A DNA stretch of 64,000 nt from Vibrio gazogenes (GCF_023920225.1 NZ_CP092587.1:930001-994000), one strand, 5' to 3'. Counted from the stretch's first letter, positions 1 through 10,081 are shown. The notes: a model not told the origin generated them from the sequence alone. Numbers and translations are program-made.

Positions 1-668
1 TGCACCATCGCTTGCAATTTATCGGCAATTTTTTCGGTCAGAGGCGTATGTTCCAAAGCGCCTAACAGTGCATAGCAAGGCTCTGACGGGAGATGATTTA
101 AGGCTTTCAGCAGACTGGGTGCATTTTGTTCCTGTCCCAGTCGAGCACAAATATCTGTGATGCCCTGTAACCCGATTGTTTGCCAGTTGTTCCAGCCGAG
201 ATTTCCCTGAAAATAGCATTGTGCATGTTCATAGTATTGACTGGCTGGTAATTTGAGCATCGCTCTTACCTGACTATGAAACACTGCCATTTTTTCTTCC
301 GGTGGGGTGAAGGTATAGGGGTTGTTCGCCAGTTTCTGTTGTTGCGCTTCAGTCAGGTTTTGATGAATCCGAGTGCCCATCGCTTCCAACATAAAACGGA
401 TGAACTCACTGATATCCGTCGGTTGTAGTCGGCCTCTTTCATCCAGTTCAAACTGCAAAAACCAAATCCAGGGCTGTTTGGTTTCATTCCAGTAAACAAT
501 TGCCAGCCGAGCCATTCGCTGGAGTGGATAAGGGTAAGCTTGCTGTGCCTGCTCTATTCTGGCAAAACTCTCTGAAGCAATGGGTTGAATGCGACGTCCG
601 AGATCAACAACCTGATATTGGCAGCCACTTTGCTTCAGGAGTTCGGTCAGCGTATATATTGTTTTCAT
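1..668 (-). CDS. DUF3549 family protein (partial, 3' end beyond window)
   Basis: The reverse strand is open from an ATG at 668 to the window edge, giving about 222 residues without the C-terminus. The product is soluble and acidic, rich in Trp, Tyr and Gln, with no signal peptide or membrane segment. It resembles the DUF3549 family found in Vibrio and relatives next to yqcC and truC; that assignment is from memory of the family and its function is unknown. In-frame ATGs also lie at 677 and 692. The 668 start is preferred because GGAAC sits just before it and because family members begin with a short Met-x-Thr-Ile stretch. It is divergent from yqcC across a 137-bp gap. Confidence 0.75.
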   Translation of the reverse strand, partial: MKTIYTLTELLKQSGCQYQVVDLGRRIQPIASESFARIEQAQQAYPYPLQRMARLAIVYWNETKQPWIWFLQFELDERGRLQPTDISEFIRFMLEAMGTRIHQNLTEAQQQKLANNPYTFTPPEEKMAVFHSQVRAMLKLPASQYYEHAQCYFQGNLGWNNWQTIGLQGITDICARLGQEQNAPSLLKALNHLPSEPCYALLGALEHTPLTEKIADKLQAMV

Positions 669-805
669 AAGTTCCATTCTTGTCAGGCTCATGTTGTCGA
701 AGAGGATTCCTATCGGAATCACTGGATCTTAGCCTCTGGGATAAGTTTAGTTTTGTCTCCAATACATGGTACCCTATCTGCCGATTTCAAGTCGTTTTTT
801 TCTTT

Positions 806-1126
806 ATGTCAAAATATTATCAGTTAAATCAATCACTCCATGAACTCGAAGCATGTCTCAAAATGCGACAGCTATGGCAGGATAGACCGCCATCAGCGCA
901 GGCTTTGTCGAGCCGGCAGCCATTTGCTGTGGATACGTTATTACCGGAACAGTGGCTACAGTGGATTTTTATTCCGCAGATGCGACAACGAATAGCTGAA
1001 GCGGCGCCCGTTCCGAGTGGTTTTGAAATGACACCATACTTTAGTGAAGTTTGGCGAGACAATCCGAGTTATCAGCCTGTGATTGCCACATTAATTAAGA
1101 TAGAGGAGCACTGTCGTGGTGCTTGA
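806..1126 (+). CDS. yqcC: YqcC family protein (DUF446)
   Basis: This encodes 106 residues of the small soluble YqcC family, whose role is unknown. A longer in-frame ORF starts at 680, but the ATG at 806 gives the usual family length and N-terminus (MSKYYQ then a leucine-rich helix). The body contains the typical LLPEQWLQWIF stretch around residues 46-56, and the protein ends CRGA. The stop codon overlaps the GTG start of truC by 11 nt, so the two are almost certainly translationally coupled. E. coli has the same yqcC-truC arrangement. The family call is firm; any link to tRNA modification rests only on position. Confidence 0.85.
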   Translation: MSKYYQLNQSLHELEACLKMRQLWQDRPPSAQALSSRQPFAVDTLLPEQWLQWIFIPQMRQRIAEAAPVPSGFEMTPYFSEVWRDNPSYQPVIATLIKIEEHCRGA

Positions 1127-1847
1127 AATTATTTATCAGGATGAGTTCCTCATCGCGGTCAATAAGCCTGCCGGTATGTTGGTGCATCGCTCTTGGCTGG
1201 ATAAACATGAAACCCGATTTGTAATGCAGACGTTACGTGATCAGATTGGTCAGCATGTGTTTCCTTTACATCGGCTTGATCGTCCGACATCTGGCGTGTT
1301 GGTGTTTGCGTTATCCAGTGAAGTCGCTGCACAGGCGATGCCGTTATTTGCCAGTCATCAGATGGAAAAAACCTATCATGCGCTAGTCCGGGGATGGATT
1401 GAAGAAGCCGCGGTACTTGATTATCCGCTGGTTGAGGAACTGGATAAGATTGCAGATAAGCACGCCCAAACGGATAAACCGGCTCAACCGGCAGTCACGG
1501 CTTATCGGCCATTGGCTAAAGTTGAAGTGCCTTATTCCACCGGACGTTTTCCGACCAGTCGTTTTGCGTTGATTGAAATGAAGCCTCAGACAGGGCGTAA
1601 ACATCAGTTACGTCGGCATATGCATCACTTAAGTCATCCGATTATCGGTGATACGACTCACGGAGATGGCAAACAGAATCGTTTATTCAGAACGCATTAC
1701 GATTGTCACCGTCTGTTACTGCATGCATCGCGTCTTCGCTTTGTTCATCCGGTAACCGGGGAGACGGTCACGATTCAGGCTTCATTCGATCAATCATGGC
1801 AACTATTGTTTGACCAGTTCGGCTGGCGTGGTTTAACCGATCAATAG
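1116..1847 (+). CDS. truC: tRNA pseudouridine(65) synthase TruC
   Basis: TruC converts U65 in the T-stem of some tRNAs to pseudouridine. The 243-residue protein has the RluA-family catalytic motif HRLDRPTSG, with the expected catalytic aspartate at residue 55, and a later GRKHQLRRHM segment typical of the family. The start is GTG at 1116, inside the end of yqcC, with GAGGAG at 1103-1108 as ribosome-binding site. Length and motif order match E. coli TruC. A symmetric hairpin with T and A runs follows directly. I see no N-terminal S4 domain, which agrees with TruC rather than RluC or RluD. Confidence 0.93.
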   Translation: MVLEIIYQDEFLIAVNKPAGMLVHRSWLDKHETRFVMQTLRDQIGQHVFPLHRLDRPTSGVLVFALSSEVAAQAMPLFASHQMEKTYHALVRGWIEEAAVLDYPLVEELDKIADKHAQTDKPAQPAVTAYRPLAKVEVPYSTGRFPTSRFALIEMKPQTGRKHQLRRHMHHLSHPIIGDTTHGDGKQNRLFRTHYDCHRLLLHASRLRFVHPVTGETVTIQASFDQSWQLLFDQFGWRGLTDQ

Positions 1848-1851
1848 GCAT

Positions 1852-1878
1852 AAAAAAACTCCCTGAGGGAGTTTTTTT
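1852..1878. terminator. Bidirectional intrinsic terminator between truC and dxs
   Basis: The stem ACTCCC/GGGAGT closes a TGA loop, with seven A before and seven T after. It can end the truC transcript on the plus strand and the xseB-ispA-dxs transcript on the minus strand, since the two operons converge here. Confidence 0.85.
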
Positions 1879-1935
1879 ATGGGTTATGCATTCAAATTAA
1901 CCGATGATTCAGTCAATTGAGATTCAATGACCGCT

Positions 1936-3798
1936 TTATTGCATGTAATCACGAATGGCTTGTTCAATGCCGGCTGCATCTAATCCGAGTTCGGCATGCA
2001 ATTCACTTTGCGTGCCCTGATGAATAAATTGGTCCGGTAATCCCAGATTTAACGTGGGCTTCAGCAGCTTTTCTTTCATCAGAAATTCAATCACACCAGC
2101 ACCGGCACCACCAGCAATCGCATTTTCTTCCAGTGTGACGAGCACATCATGCTGTTGTGCCAAATCGCGAATCAAGTCTTCATCCAGTGGTTTCACAAAG
2201 CGCATATCGGCGACGGTCGCATCCAGCGTATCAGCGGCTGTCTGCGCATGTGGCAGCAAAGCACCAAAATTGAGAATAGCCACTTTTTTACCTTGCCTGA
2301 CGATGCGACCTTTACCCATTTCCAGTGCGGTAAACTGATGCTGGATCTCAGCACCGGTGCCAGCCCCTCTCGGGTAGCGCACGGCACTTGGCCCTGAGTG
2401 TTGATGGCCGGTGTAGAGCATTTGCCGACACTCGTTTTCATCACTCGGTGTCATAATCACCATATTGGGAATACAGCGCAGAAAACTGAGATCAAATGCG
2501 CCCTGATGAGTCTGCCCATCAGCGCCAACCAGACCAGCCCGGTCAATCGCAAACATGACGGGTAAATCCATAATCGCTACATCATGAATTAACTGATCGT
2601 AGCCCCGTTGCAGGAAGGTTGAATAGATGGCGACAATCGGGTGATAGTCGCTAATCGCCATACCGGTTGCTAATGTGACGGCATGTTGTTCAGCAATCGC
2701 GACGTCAAAGTATTGTTCAGGATATGCTTTGGAAAACGCCACCATGCCGGAGCCTTCCCGCATCGCCGGCGTGATAGCCAGCAGTTTGGGATCGAGTGCG
2801 GCCATATCACAAAGAAAGTCACCGAAGACTTTTGAATAAGTCGGGTGCGTCCCGCTATTTTTAGGCAGAGAGGTATCATTGGGATCAAACTTCGGTACCG
2901 CATGATAACCGATTGGATCTTTTTCGGCTTGCTCGTAACCTTTGCCTTTTTTGGTCATGATATGAAGGAATTGCGGGCCTTTGAGTTCACGCATATTTTT
3001 CAGCGTTTTTGCCAGCTCGATGACATCGTGTCCGTCAACCGGGCCGATATAGTTAAACCCGAGCTCTTCAAACAACGTGCCCGGAACGACCATTCCTTTC
3101 AGGTGTTCTTCGGTTTTCTTGGCAAACTCTTTAATCGGTGGCAGGCCGGAAAGGACTCTTTTACCGCCTTCGCGGATCGATGTATAGAAATGACCAGAGA
3201 GTAGTTGTGCCAAATGATTATTCAAGGCTCCGACATTTTCTGAAATGGACATTTCATTATCGTTGAGAATCACCAGCATATCAGGATGCAGATCGCCTGC
3301 ATGGTTCATCGCTTCAAAAGCCATCCCCGCGGTAATCGCACCATCACCGATCACACTAACAACTTTTCTTGATTTCCCTTCTTTACCGGCACAAATCGCC
3401 ATCCCTAATGCGGCACTGATCGAAGTCGACGAATGACCAACGGACAACGTGTCATATTCACTTTCTCCACGCCATGGGAATGGGTGAAGGCCATCTTTTT
3501 GGCGGATTGTCGGCATGGCTTCGCGTCGGCCGGTCAGGATCTTATGGGGGTAAGCCTGATGACCAACGTCCCAGATCAACCGATCAAACGGTGTTTCATA
3601 CACATAGTGAAGCGCAACAGTCAGTTCGACTGTTCCTAAGCCAGAGGCAAGATGTCCGCTCGACTGACTGACCGAGTTGAGCAAGTAAGTTCTCAGCTCT
3701 TCACACAATTTCGGTAGCACGTCTTTCGGCAGCGTTCTCAGCTCCTGAGGCGTATTTGCCAATGCCAGTGTCGGATATTTTGAAATATCAAGGGTCAT
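1936..3798 (-). CDS. dxs: 1-deoxy-D-xylulose-5-phosphate synthase
   Basis: DXS condenses pyruvate and glyceraldehyde 3-phosphate to DXP, the first step of the MEP isoprenoid pathway and a feed into thiamine and pyridoxal synthesis. The 620-residue length is normal. The thiamine-diphosphate motif runs from GDGAITAG (residue 151) to the NDN near 181. [10 protein letters not shown] near 47-56 and [10 protein letters not shown] near 77-86 carry the conserved histidines, and the C-terminal transketolase-like half includes the IAEQHAVT segment with the catalytic glutamate. The gene is last in xseB-ispA-dxs, 21 bp after ispA, and ends at the shared terminator. No frameshift or unusual codon use is visible. 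Confidence 0.97.
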   Translation of the reverse strand: MTLDISKYPTLALANTPQELRTLPKDVLPKLCEELRTYLLNSVSQSSGHLASGLGTVELTVALHYVYETPFDRLIWDVGHQAYPHKILTGRREAMPTIRQKDGLHPFPWRGESEYDTLSVGHSSTSISAALGMAICAGKEGKSRKVVSVIGDGAITAGMAFEAMNHAGDLHPDMLVILNDNEMSISENVGALNNHLAQLLSGHFYTSIREGGKRVLSGLPPIKEFAKKTEEHLKGMVVPGTLFEELGFNYIGPVDGHDVIELAKTLKNMRELKGPQFLHIMTKKGKGYEQAEKDPIGYHAVPKFDPNDTSLPKNSGTHPTYSKVFGDFLCDMAALDPKLLAITPAMREGSGMVAFSKAYPEQYFDVAIAEQHAVTLATGMAISDYHPIVAIYSTFLQRGYDQLIHDVAIMDLPVMFAIDRAGLVGADGQTHQGAFDLSFLRCIPNMVIMTPSDENECRQMLYTGHQHSGPSAVRYPRGAGTGAEIQHQFTALEMGKGRIVRQGKKVAILNFGALLPHAQTAADTLDATVADMRFVKPLDEDLIRDLAQQHDVLVTLEENAIAGGAGAGVIEFLMKEKLLKPTLNLGLPDQFIHQGTQSELHAELGLDAAGIEQAIRDYMQ

Positions 3799-3819
3799 TA
3801 TTTTATGCTTTTGATCTTA

Positions 3820-4704
3820 TTAACTTTTCCGCTCAATCACATATTGAGCGAACTGTTTAAGTAAATCAGTGTTATAAGGAATAGATGCCAGAGCCTGAAT
3901 GGCTTCATCCAGTAAAGACTGTGTTTTTTGCTCTGCTCCGTCGAGTCCCAGTAGTGAGGGATAAGTACTTTTGTGGTGCTTGGAGTCCGAACCTTGGGGT
4001 TTCCCCAGTGTCTGGGTATCACCGATAATGTCCAGAATGTCATCCTGAACCTGAAATGCAAGGCCGACGGCATCAGCATAGCGCTCCAAGTAGGGCAGGA
4101 TCGACTGTCCTTTTTCACCAGCTGATAACGCACCGAGACGTACGGCACATCGAATTAACGCACCGGTTTTATGGCGATGAATGGTTTCTAATTCGCTCAA
4201 CGTTACTTGACGACGTTCGGCTTCGAGATCTAATGCTTGCCCCATACACATCCCCATCGCACCGGACGCGTTCGTCAAAGCCTGAATCATTTTGATACGG
4301 TAAGGTTCGGCATGCTCTGCCAGAGACCCTTCGGCAAGAATCGTGAACGCCAGCGTTTGTAACGCATCTCCGGTCAGAATTGCGGTTGCTTCGTTAAAGC
4401 GGATGTGACAGGTCGGTTGTCCCCGACGTAATGCATCATCGTCCATGGCCGGTAAATCGTCATGGATCAGTGAATAGGCATGAATACACTCAATCGCCGA
4501 TGCGGGCGTATCGAGTTCTTCCGGTTGACATCCCAGCATCAGTCCAGTGATGTAAACCAGATAGGGGCGAATGCGTTTGCCGCCCAACAATAATCCGTAG
4601 CGCATCGCTTCAATCAGAGATTGATTCTGATGTGGAAATTGCTCAAGCCAACGGTTTAACTGCTGGTTATTCCGAGCCTGATAAGTGCTTAGAGTGGTTA
4701 TCAT
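3820..4704 (-). CDS. ispA: (2E,6E)-farnesyl diphosphate synthase
   Basis: IspA joins two isopentenyl diphosphates to dimethylallyl diphosphate to give farnesyl diphosphate, the precursor of ubiquinone side chains and undecaprenyl phosphate. The 294-residue trans-isoprenyl diphosphate synthase has the first aspartate-rich motif as DDLPAMD (residues 82-88) and the second as DDILD near residue 220. The GGKRIRP substrate site is at 41-47. It lies between xseB (6 bp upstream) and dxs, the order seen in many gammaproteobacteria, which couples prenyl synthesis to the MEP entry enzyme. Confidence 0.96.
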   Translation of the reverse strand: MITTLSTYQARNNQQLNRWLEQFPHQNQSLIEAMRYGLLLGGKRIRPYLVYITGLMLGCQPEELDTPASAIECIHAYSLIHDDLPAMDDDALRRGQPTCHIRFNEATAILTGDALQTLAFTILAEGSLAEHAEPYRIKMIQALTNASGAMGMCMGQALDLEAERRQVTLSELETIHRHKTGALIRCAVRLGALSAGEKGQSILPYLERYADAVGLAFQVQDDILDIIGDTQTLGKPQGSDSKHHKSTYPSLLGLDGAEQKTQSLLDEAIQALASIPYNTDLLKQFAQYVIERKS

Positions 4705-4710
4705 ATGAAC

Positions 4711-4965
4711 TTATACTTCTGATTGTTCATCAGATTCGACGAAATTACTCAGAGCTGCTTCATCACTGTCACTGAGCAGGATTTTGACTCGCTGTTCAGC
4801 GTCGTTGAGTTTCGTTTGACCGGCTCGGGCCAGTGCAATACCCCGTTCAAAGGTTTTCAATGCGTCATCCAAAGGCAAATCGCCATTTTCAAGTTGGTTG
4901 ACTAACGTATCCAACTCTTCAATTGTGGCCTCATATGACATATTTTCAGGTTTTTTGCTCGCCAT
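4711..4965 (-). CDS. xseB: Exodeoxyribonuclease VII small subunit
   Basis: XseB is the small subunit of exonuclease VII, which degrades single-stranded DNA with several copies bound to one XseA. The 84-residue protein is a predicted helical hairpin with the family pattern TIEELDTLVNQLENGDLPLDDALKTFE near residues 14-40, shown here as the pieces LDTLVNQLE and GDLPLDDAL. It opens the xseB-ispA-dxs operon and is divergent from pomA across a gap of about 600 bp. The acidic tail (ESDEQSEV) is unremarkable. No xseA is in the window. Confidence 0.93.
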   Translation of the reverse strand: MASKKPENMSYEATIEELDTLVNQLENGDLPLDDALKTFERGIALARAGQTKLNDAEQRVKILLSDSDEAALSNFVESDEQSEV

Positions 4966-5489
4966 AGAACTTCCAATCGGTGAGGAATGGGGGAAAGTTA
5001 CCGCAGGGCGTGGAGATGGTCAAATAGAACCGGAATAATTTACTCCTACAGCACAATTTTGCGCTCGAATTAGAAAAAATCAATCGCTAAAAAGGCCAGT
5101 TGCTAAGTTTTTATTGATGGCGTGTGTGTTGCTGCTAACTTTCGGGACTGACATGATATCGACAGATAAAGTATTTAAATTAAACTGCCCTTATTCCTTT
5201 TTGTCGCAGTCATGTGTTTCAGCGTTATAAGTTTTGCCAGAGATCATAAATATCGGGCTTTGGTGAGGATTCAGTCGTGCATCTATGATTTTCTATTGGT
5301 TTTCGGTATAAACTTATACACAGTTCCCCCTGAGGCTCCGAATCCAGAGAATATCAGGTGTTGATACGACGTGATGGTTTGCTGTTGTTACTGCAGTGAT
5401 CATTGAATCGTGAGACGATAGTGGAAATACATTTGGTAATATAAAAACTTTACTGCATTTTTTTTGTAGAGAAAGTCCATAATATTAGT
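4966..5489. other. Long intergenic region between xseB and pomA
   Basis: About 520 bp separate xseB from the pomA promoter. The stretch has no ORF with a plausible start and family resemblance, no tRNA and no strong terminator. It is AT-rich with many stops in all frames. It must hold the xseB promoter on the minus strand, but I could not single out a convincing -35/-10 pair. A small RNA or an extra pomA promoter remains possible. Confidence 0.4.
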
Positions 5490-5515
5490 TAAAGATTTGA
5501 TGCCGTTGCCGATAC
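5490..5515 (+). promoter_or_regulatory. Sigma-28 (FliA)-like promoter for pomAB
   Basis: TAAAGATT at 5490-5497 and GCCGATAC at 5508-5515 resemble the flagellar sigma-28 consensus TAAAGTTT / GCCGATAA. The spacer is 10 bp, one shorter than the usual 11. Transcription would start near 5522, about 43 nt before the pomA GTG. Motor genes are late flagellar genes in many bacteria, so the site fits. Confidence 0.6.
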
Positions 5516-5564
5516 CCTGAGTCAGAGAACTCTCAAAATTGAATGGTTGCATGAGGAGTGTTTC

Positions 5565-6329
5565 GTGGATTTAGCTACACTGATTGGTTTGATAGGCGGT
5601 TTATCCTTTATCATCATGGCCATGGTTTTGGGTGGTGGTCTGATGATGTTTTTGGACATCACCTCGGTGTTAATTGTTGTGGGTGGTTCAACATGCGTTG
5701 TCATGATGAAGTTTACTTTCGGACAATTTTTTGGCGCAGGAAAAATTGCAGCTAAAGCGTTTATGTTTAAGTCTGATGAACCGGAAGATTTGATTGCCCG
5801 AATCGTTGAAATGGCAGATGCGGCCCGGAAAGGCGGATTTCTGGCCTTGGAAGAGATGGAAATCAGTAACAGCTTTATGCAGAAAGGGATTGACCTGTTG
5901 GTTGATGGTCATGACGCTGACGTTGTGCGTTCGGCACTCCAAAAAGATATTTCCCTCACAGAAGAGCGTCATGAAGCCGGAACGGCGGTATTTAGAGCCT
6001 ATGGTGATGTTGCACCTGCAATGGGGATGATCGGGACGCTGGTCGGTTTGGTCGCGATGCTGTCAAATATGGATGACCCGAAGTCGATTGGTCCGGCGAT
6101 GGCGGTGGCATTGTTGACGACGCTTTACGGTGCAGTTATGGCAAACATGATCTTTTTCCCGATTGCAGATAAGTTGTCGTTACGTCGCGAGCAGGAGATG
6201 CTGAATCGACGCCTGATCATGGATGGTGTACTGGCGATTCAGGATGGACAAAACCCTCGTGTAATCGATGGCTATTTGAAAAACTACCTCAATGAAGGCA
6301 AGCGAGCGTTGGATGTCGACAACGAGTAA
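5565..6329 (+). CDS. pomA: Flagellar stator protein PomA (Na+-driven motor, MotA family)
   Basis: PomA forms, with PomB, the sodium-conducting stator that turns the polar flagellum. The 254-residue protein has four predicted membrane segments: two at the N-terminus (about 1-20 and 28-48) and two around 150-202. The cytoplasmic loop between pairs carries the conserved charged stretch EEMEISNSFMQKG and meets the rotor. The segment GDVAPAMGMIGTLVGLVAML is the TM3 signature. A TTG at 5547 would add six residues, but the GTG at 5565 gives the known PomA N-terminus (xDLATLIGLIGG) and has GAGGAG at 5553-5558. It is followed by pomB after 17 bp. Confidence 0.95.
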   Translation: MDLATLIGLIGGLSFIIMAMVLGGGLMMFLDITSVLIVVGGSTCVVMMKFTFGQFFGAGKIAAKAFMFKSDEPEDLIARIVEMADAARKGGFLALEEMEISNSFMQKGIDLLVDGHDADVVRSALQKDISLTEERHEAGTAVFRAYGDVAPAMGMIGTLVGLVAMLSNMDDPKSIGPAMAVALLTTLYGAVMANMIFFPIADKLSLRREQEMLNRRLIMDGVLAIQDGQNPRVIDGYLKNYLNEGKRALDVDNE

Positions 6330-6346
6330 GCGCGGGGAAGTCAACG

Positions 6347-7324
6347 ATGGATGATGAAGAGAATAAATGTAAATGTCCGCCTCCCGGTGCTCCTGCATGG
6401 CTGGCGACATTTTCGGACCTGATGTCTCTGCTCATGTGCTTTTTCGTGTTGCTCCTTTCTTTCTCCGAAATGGATGTTCTGAAGTTTAAGCAGATTGCAG
6501 GTTCAATGAAATTCGCCTTCGGGGTTCAGAACCGACTGGAAGTGAAAGATATTCCCAAAGGTACCAGTGTGATCGCTCAGGAATTCAGACCGGGGCGGCC
6601 GGAACCAACGCCAATTGATGTCATCATGCAACAAACCATTGATATCACGCAGCAAACGCTTGAATTTCAGGAAGGCGATGCGGATCGTGCGGGCGGGACG
6701 CAGCGTGAAGAAGGAAATCTGACCGGTGGACAGTCTCCGGAAACATCGACGCAGGATAATCAAAATGATGAGTCGGTTGACCAGCAACAGCAAGCTCAAT
6801 CTCCGAGTACGGAAGAGATGGAAATTGTCTCGGAAAATCTGAAAAAAGCATTAGCAACAGAGATTGAACAGGGCGCGGTCGAGGTTGAAAACCTCGGTCA
6901 GGAAATTGTGATTCGTATTCGAGAGAAAGGCGCATTCCCCAAAGACTCTGCGTTTCTGCAACCGAAGTTCCGGCCATTGGTGCGGCAAATCGCGGAATTG
7001 GTTAAAGACATTCCCGGTATTGTCAGGATTTCCGGTCATACGGATAATCAGCCGCTTGACTCTGAGTTGTATCGTTCAAACTGGGATTTATCCGCACAGC
7101 GGGCTGTTTCGGTCGCGCAGGAAATGGAAAAAGTTCCCGGATTTGATCATGAAAGAATGGAAGTTCGCGGTATGGCTGACACCCAACCGGTAGCTTCGAA
7201 TGATACCGCGAGAGGACGAGCCCAGAACAGACGTGTGGATATCAGTATTCTTCAAGGTAAACCGACTTATAGCGATGAAGTGCCGGCGGTGCCGCAACCG
7301 ACCACTGGTAGCACCAAACCTTAA
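6347..7324 (+). CDS. pomB: Flagellar stator protein PomB (Na+-driven motor, MotB family)
   Basis: PomB is the ion-binding, peptidoglycan-anchoring half of the stator. The 325-residue protein has one membrane segment at about 17-40 that contains Asp24, the sodium-binding residue, in TFSDLMSLLM. A Gln/Asp-rich linker (about 100-155) follows, then an OmpA-type peptidoglycan-binding domain at about 190-300 with SGHTDNQPL and NWDLSAQRA. The start is the ATG at 6347, preceded by GGGGAAG. It is cotranscribed with pomA and ends before a strong palindromic terminator. PomX/PomY-type partners (MotX/MotY) are not in the window. Confidence 0.95.
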   Translation: MDDEENKCKCPPPGAPAWLATFSDLMSLLMCFFVLLLSFSEMDVLKFKQIAGSMKFAFGVQNRLEVKDIPKGTSVIAQEFRPGRPEPTPIDVIMQQTIDITQQTLEFQEGDADRAGGTQREEGNLTGGQSPETSTQDNQNDESVDQQQQAQSPSTEEMEIVSENLKKALATEIEQGAVEVENLGQEIVIRIREKGAFPKDSAFLQPKFRPLVRQIAELVKDIPGIVRISGHTDNQPLDSELYRSNWDLSAQRAVSVAQEMEKVPGFDHERMEVRGMADTQPVASNDTARGRAQNRRVDISILQGKPTYSDEVPAVPQPTTGSTKP

Positions 7325-7402
7325 AGCAGGATCATCCGGAGAATAAGTACCGAGATCAAGTGAATACTGTACCCTGCGTGTTAGAATCGTGATAGAAATG
7401 AA

Positions 7403-7429
7403 AAGTAAGCCATATGGCTTACTTTTTTT
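7403..7429 (+). terminator. Intrinsic terminator after pomB
   Basis: A perfect 22-bp palindrome (AAGTAAGCCAT and its complement) is followed by a T-run. It lies 79 bp past the pomB stop and before the aldo/keto reductase gene. Confidence 0.85.
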
Positions 7430-7477
7430 ATCGCGCTTTTTTATCGAGATGAACTATTAATTGGACGGAGGATAACT

Positions 7478-8386
7478 ATGGTGAATCAAGTAACCATTGC
7501 AGAGCAGGGACCGGTGTTTTCAGAAATTGTTCAGGGATACTGGCGACTGGCCGATTGGCAGATGACCCCTCAGGAGCGGTTATCTTTCTTAAAGCAGCAT
7601 GTTGAGCTCGGGATTACCACGGTTGATCATGCTGACATTTATGGTCAGTACACGTGTGAGAGTCTGTTTGGTGAAGCCTTGGCATTAGACCCGTCAGTAC
7701 GACAGCAACTGCAGATTGTGACCAAGTGTGATATTCAATTGTGCAGCGATGCCTTTCCGGAGCGACAAATTAATCATTACAATACTGGCCGCGCCCATAT
7801 TCTCCAATCCGTCGATAATTCCCTGAAGCGTCTCGGGATTGATGAAATTGATGTGCTGTTGATTCATCGTCCTGATGTGTTAATGAATGCCGATGAAGTG
7901 GCGGACGTGTTTGCCGTATTACATCAGGCCGGAAAAGTAAAACACTTCGGCGTGTCTAATTTCTCGCCCTCGCAGTTTGCTTTGTTACAGTCTCGTCTTG
8001 ATAAACCACTGGTCACCAATCAGGTTGAAATCAATCCGCTTCATTTCGACGTCGCTCATGATGGCACTTTAGATCAAATGCAAATGCTCAGGACTCGGCC
8101 AATGGCTTGGTCATGCTTGGGGGGCGGTGCCATTTTTAGTGGGGACAGTGAACAGGCACGGCGTGTCCGTCAGGTTCTTGCCGATATTGGTCAAGAAGTA
8201 GGCGCTCAAAGTATCGACCAGGTGATCTATGCTTGGGTCAGACGTTTGCCCGCGTTGCCCATTCCAATCCTTGGTTCCGGAAAAATTGAGCGGGTCAAAG
8301 CCGCTGTCGCTGCGCTGGAGATCGAGTTGAGCCGTGAACAGTGGTATCGCGTTTGGGTTGCATCCAAAGGCCATTCTGTTCCTTAA
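7478..8386 (+). CDS. ydhF: Aldo/keto reductase, YdhF-like oxidoreductase
   Basis: This 302-residue protein belongs to the NAD(P)H-dependent aldo/keto reductases. It aligns by eye along its length with E. coli YdhF, including RPMAWSCLGGG and LPIPILGSGKIERV. The catalytic tetrad is visible: Asp and Tyr in DHADIYGQY, Lys in VTKCD and His in LLIHRPD. The physiological substrate is unknown. The start is an ATG at 7478 with GGAGG eight bases upstream. It stands alone between the pomB terminator and thiI, and is cytoplasmic. Confidence 0.9.
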   Translation: MVNQVTIAEQGPVFSEIVQGYWRLADWQMTPQERLSFLKQHVELGITTVDHADIYGQYTCESLFGEALALDPSVRQQLQIVTKCDIQLCSDAFPERQINHYNTGRAHILQSVDNSLKRLGIDEIDVLLIHRPDVLMNADEVADVFAVLHQAGKVKHFGVSNFSPSQFALLQSRLDKPLVTNQVEINPLHFDVAHDGTLDQMQMLRTRPMAWSCLGGGAIFSGDSEQARRVRQVLADIGQEVGAQSIDQVIYAWVRRLPALPIPILGSGKIERVKAAVAALEIELSREQWYRVWVASKGHSVP

Positions 8387-8613
8387 ATCCAACGACTGTT
8401 ACTACACAATGCCAAGAAGTCAATCAACGGCATTCAGGTGACTTCCTCTTATGAACATCCACCGAGAACCGATTTCAGGAAGAATAGATGTTTTCCCTGT
8501 TATCGCTTCTCGTGTATAATTCTGCGCCTTTCATTGCTGTTTGTTTATGCCGTTGACAGCTAGACCGTATGAATCAAGACAGTGACGTTTTAATCTGAGT
8601 TGCGAATAATCCT

Positions 8614-10062
8614 ATGAAATTTATTGTTAAGCCCCATCCGGAAATTTTTGTTAAAAGTGAATCGGTGCGGAAACGTTTTACCAAAATTCTCGAATGTAAT
8701 ATTCGCAATATTATTCAACGCCGAACAGAATCGGTCGCGGTATTTAACCGTCGTGATCATATTGAAGTCACCTCAGAGAGCGATCAATATTATGCAGAAA
8801 CACTCGAAGTTTTGACGCATACACCGGGCATTCATCATGTGCTTGAAGTGAAGCAGTCTGATTTCAGTGATCTCCATGATATTTATGAGCAAGTATTGGC
8901 GCACAGTCGGCATCTGATTGAAAACAAAACCTTTGTGGTTCGCGCCAAAAGACGCGGTCAGCATGACTTTACCTCGATTGAATTGGAGCGTTACGTCGGC
9001 GGCGGGCTGAATCAAGCGGTTGAAAGTGCCCGGGTGAAACTTAACAATCCTGATGTGGTCGTCCGGGTTGAAGTTTCCGGTGAGAAACTGAACCAAATTA
9101 TTGCACGTCATCGTGGTTTGGGGGGCTTCCCGCTCGGAACACAAGAAGATGTCTTGAGCCTGATTTCCGGTGGATTTGATTCTGGCGTTTCCAGTTATCT
9201 GCATATCAAACGCGGTTCAAAAGTCCATTATTGCTTTTTTAATTTAGGTGGTCCTGCACATGAAATAGGCGTGAAGCAGGTTGCTTATTATTTGTGGAAT
9301 AAGTTTGGGTCGTCGGCTAAGGTCCGTTTTATTGCCGTTGATTTTGAGCCGGTTGTGGCGGAAATACTGGAAAAAGTCGATGACGGGCAGATGGGCGTGG
9401 TTCTCAAACGCATGTTCATGCGGGCAGCAGGTATGATTGCTGAGCGATTTGATATTCAGGCACTGGTGACCGGTGAAGCGTTAGGGCAGGTTTCGAGTCA
9501 GACGCTGACCAATTTACGTCATATTGATGGTGTGACTGAGCGTTTGATTTTACGTCCGCTGATTAACTGGGATAAAGAAGATATTATCAACCTTGCCAGA
9601 GATATCGGGACTGAAGACTTCGCCAAAACGATGCCGGAATACTGCGGGGTGATTTCTCGACGTCCGACGGTCAAGGCGGTTCAGGCAAAACTGGAAGCAG
9701 AAGAAGCGAAGTTTGATTTTTCAATTTTAGATCAAGTGATCTACAACGCGCGTCAGATGGATATCCGGAATATCGCTCAGGAAACGGAGCAGCAGGCACC
9801 GGAAGTTGAACTGGTTGATGCCATTCAGGAAAATGCCGTCGTGTTGGATATTCGTAGTCCGGATGAAGAAGATGAGCATCCACTGATTCTGGAAGGGGTC
9901 GAGGTCAAACACCTGCCTTTCTATAAGCTGGCAACTCAGTTCGGTGATTTAGATCCGTCAAAAATCTATTTGCTGTACTGCGCGCGCGGCGTCATGAGCC
10001 GTTTGCAAGCGTTATACCTCAAAGAACAGGGGTTTGAGAATGTGAAGGTTTATCGCCCTTAA
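8614..10062 (+). CDS. thiI: tRNA 4-thiouridine sulfurtransferase ThiI
   Basis: ThiI makes 4-thiouridine at position 8 of tRNA and supplies sulfur for the thiamine thiazole ring. The 482-residue protein has the full-length enterobacterial form: an N-terminal ferredoxin-like and THUMP region (about 1-165), an ATP-pyrophosphatase domain with SGGFDSG near 184-190, and a C-terminal rhodanese domain whose persulfide cysteine is Cys456 in LLYCARG. All key residues are present. A TATAAT at 8515-8520 is a candidate -10 element, with a weak -35. A hairpin terminator follows within 20 bp. Confidence 0.96.
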   Translation: MKFIVKPHPEIFVKSESVRKRFTKILECNIRNIIQRRTESVAVFNRRDHIEVTSESDQYYAETLEVLTHTPGIHHVLEVKQSDFSDLHDIYEQVLAHSRHLIENKTFVVRAKRRGQHDFTSIELERYVGGGLNQAVESARVKLNNPDVVVRVEVSGEKLNQIIARHRGLGGFPLGTQEDVLSLISGGFDSGVSSYLHIKRGSKVHYCFFNLGGPAHEIGVKQVAYYLWNKFGSSAKVRFIAVDFEPVVAEILEKVDDGQMGVVLKRMFMRAAGMIAERFDIQALVTGEALGQVSSQTLTNLRHIDGVTERLILRPLINWDKEDIINLARDIGTEDFAKTMPEYCGVISRRPTVKAVQAKLEAEEAKFDFSILDQVIYNARQMDIRNIAQETEQQAPEVELVDAIQENAVVLDIRSPDEEDEHPLILEGVEVKHLPFYKLATQFGDLDPSKIYLLYCARGVMSRLQALYLKEQGFENVKVYRP

Positions 10063-10081
10063 AACCGCTTTGCCTGATAAG

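Noticed and set aside
2845..3204. Plus-strand ORF of 119 codons inside dxs
   Set aside because: It is an antisense shadow of a well-conserved gene and shows no family resemblance.
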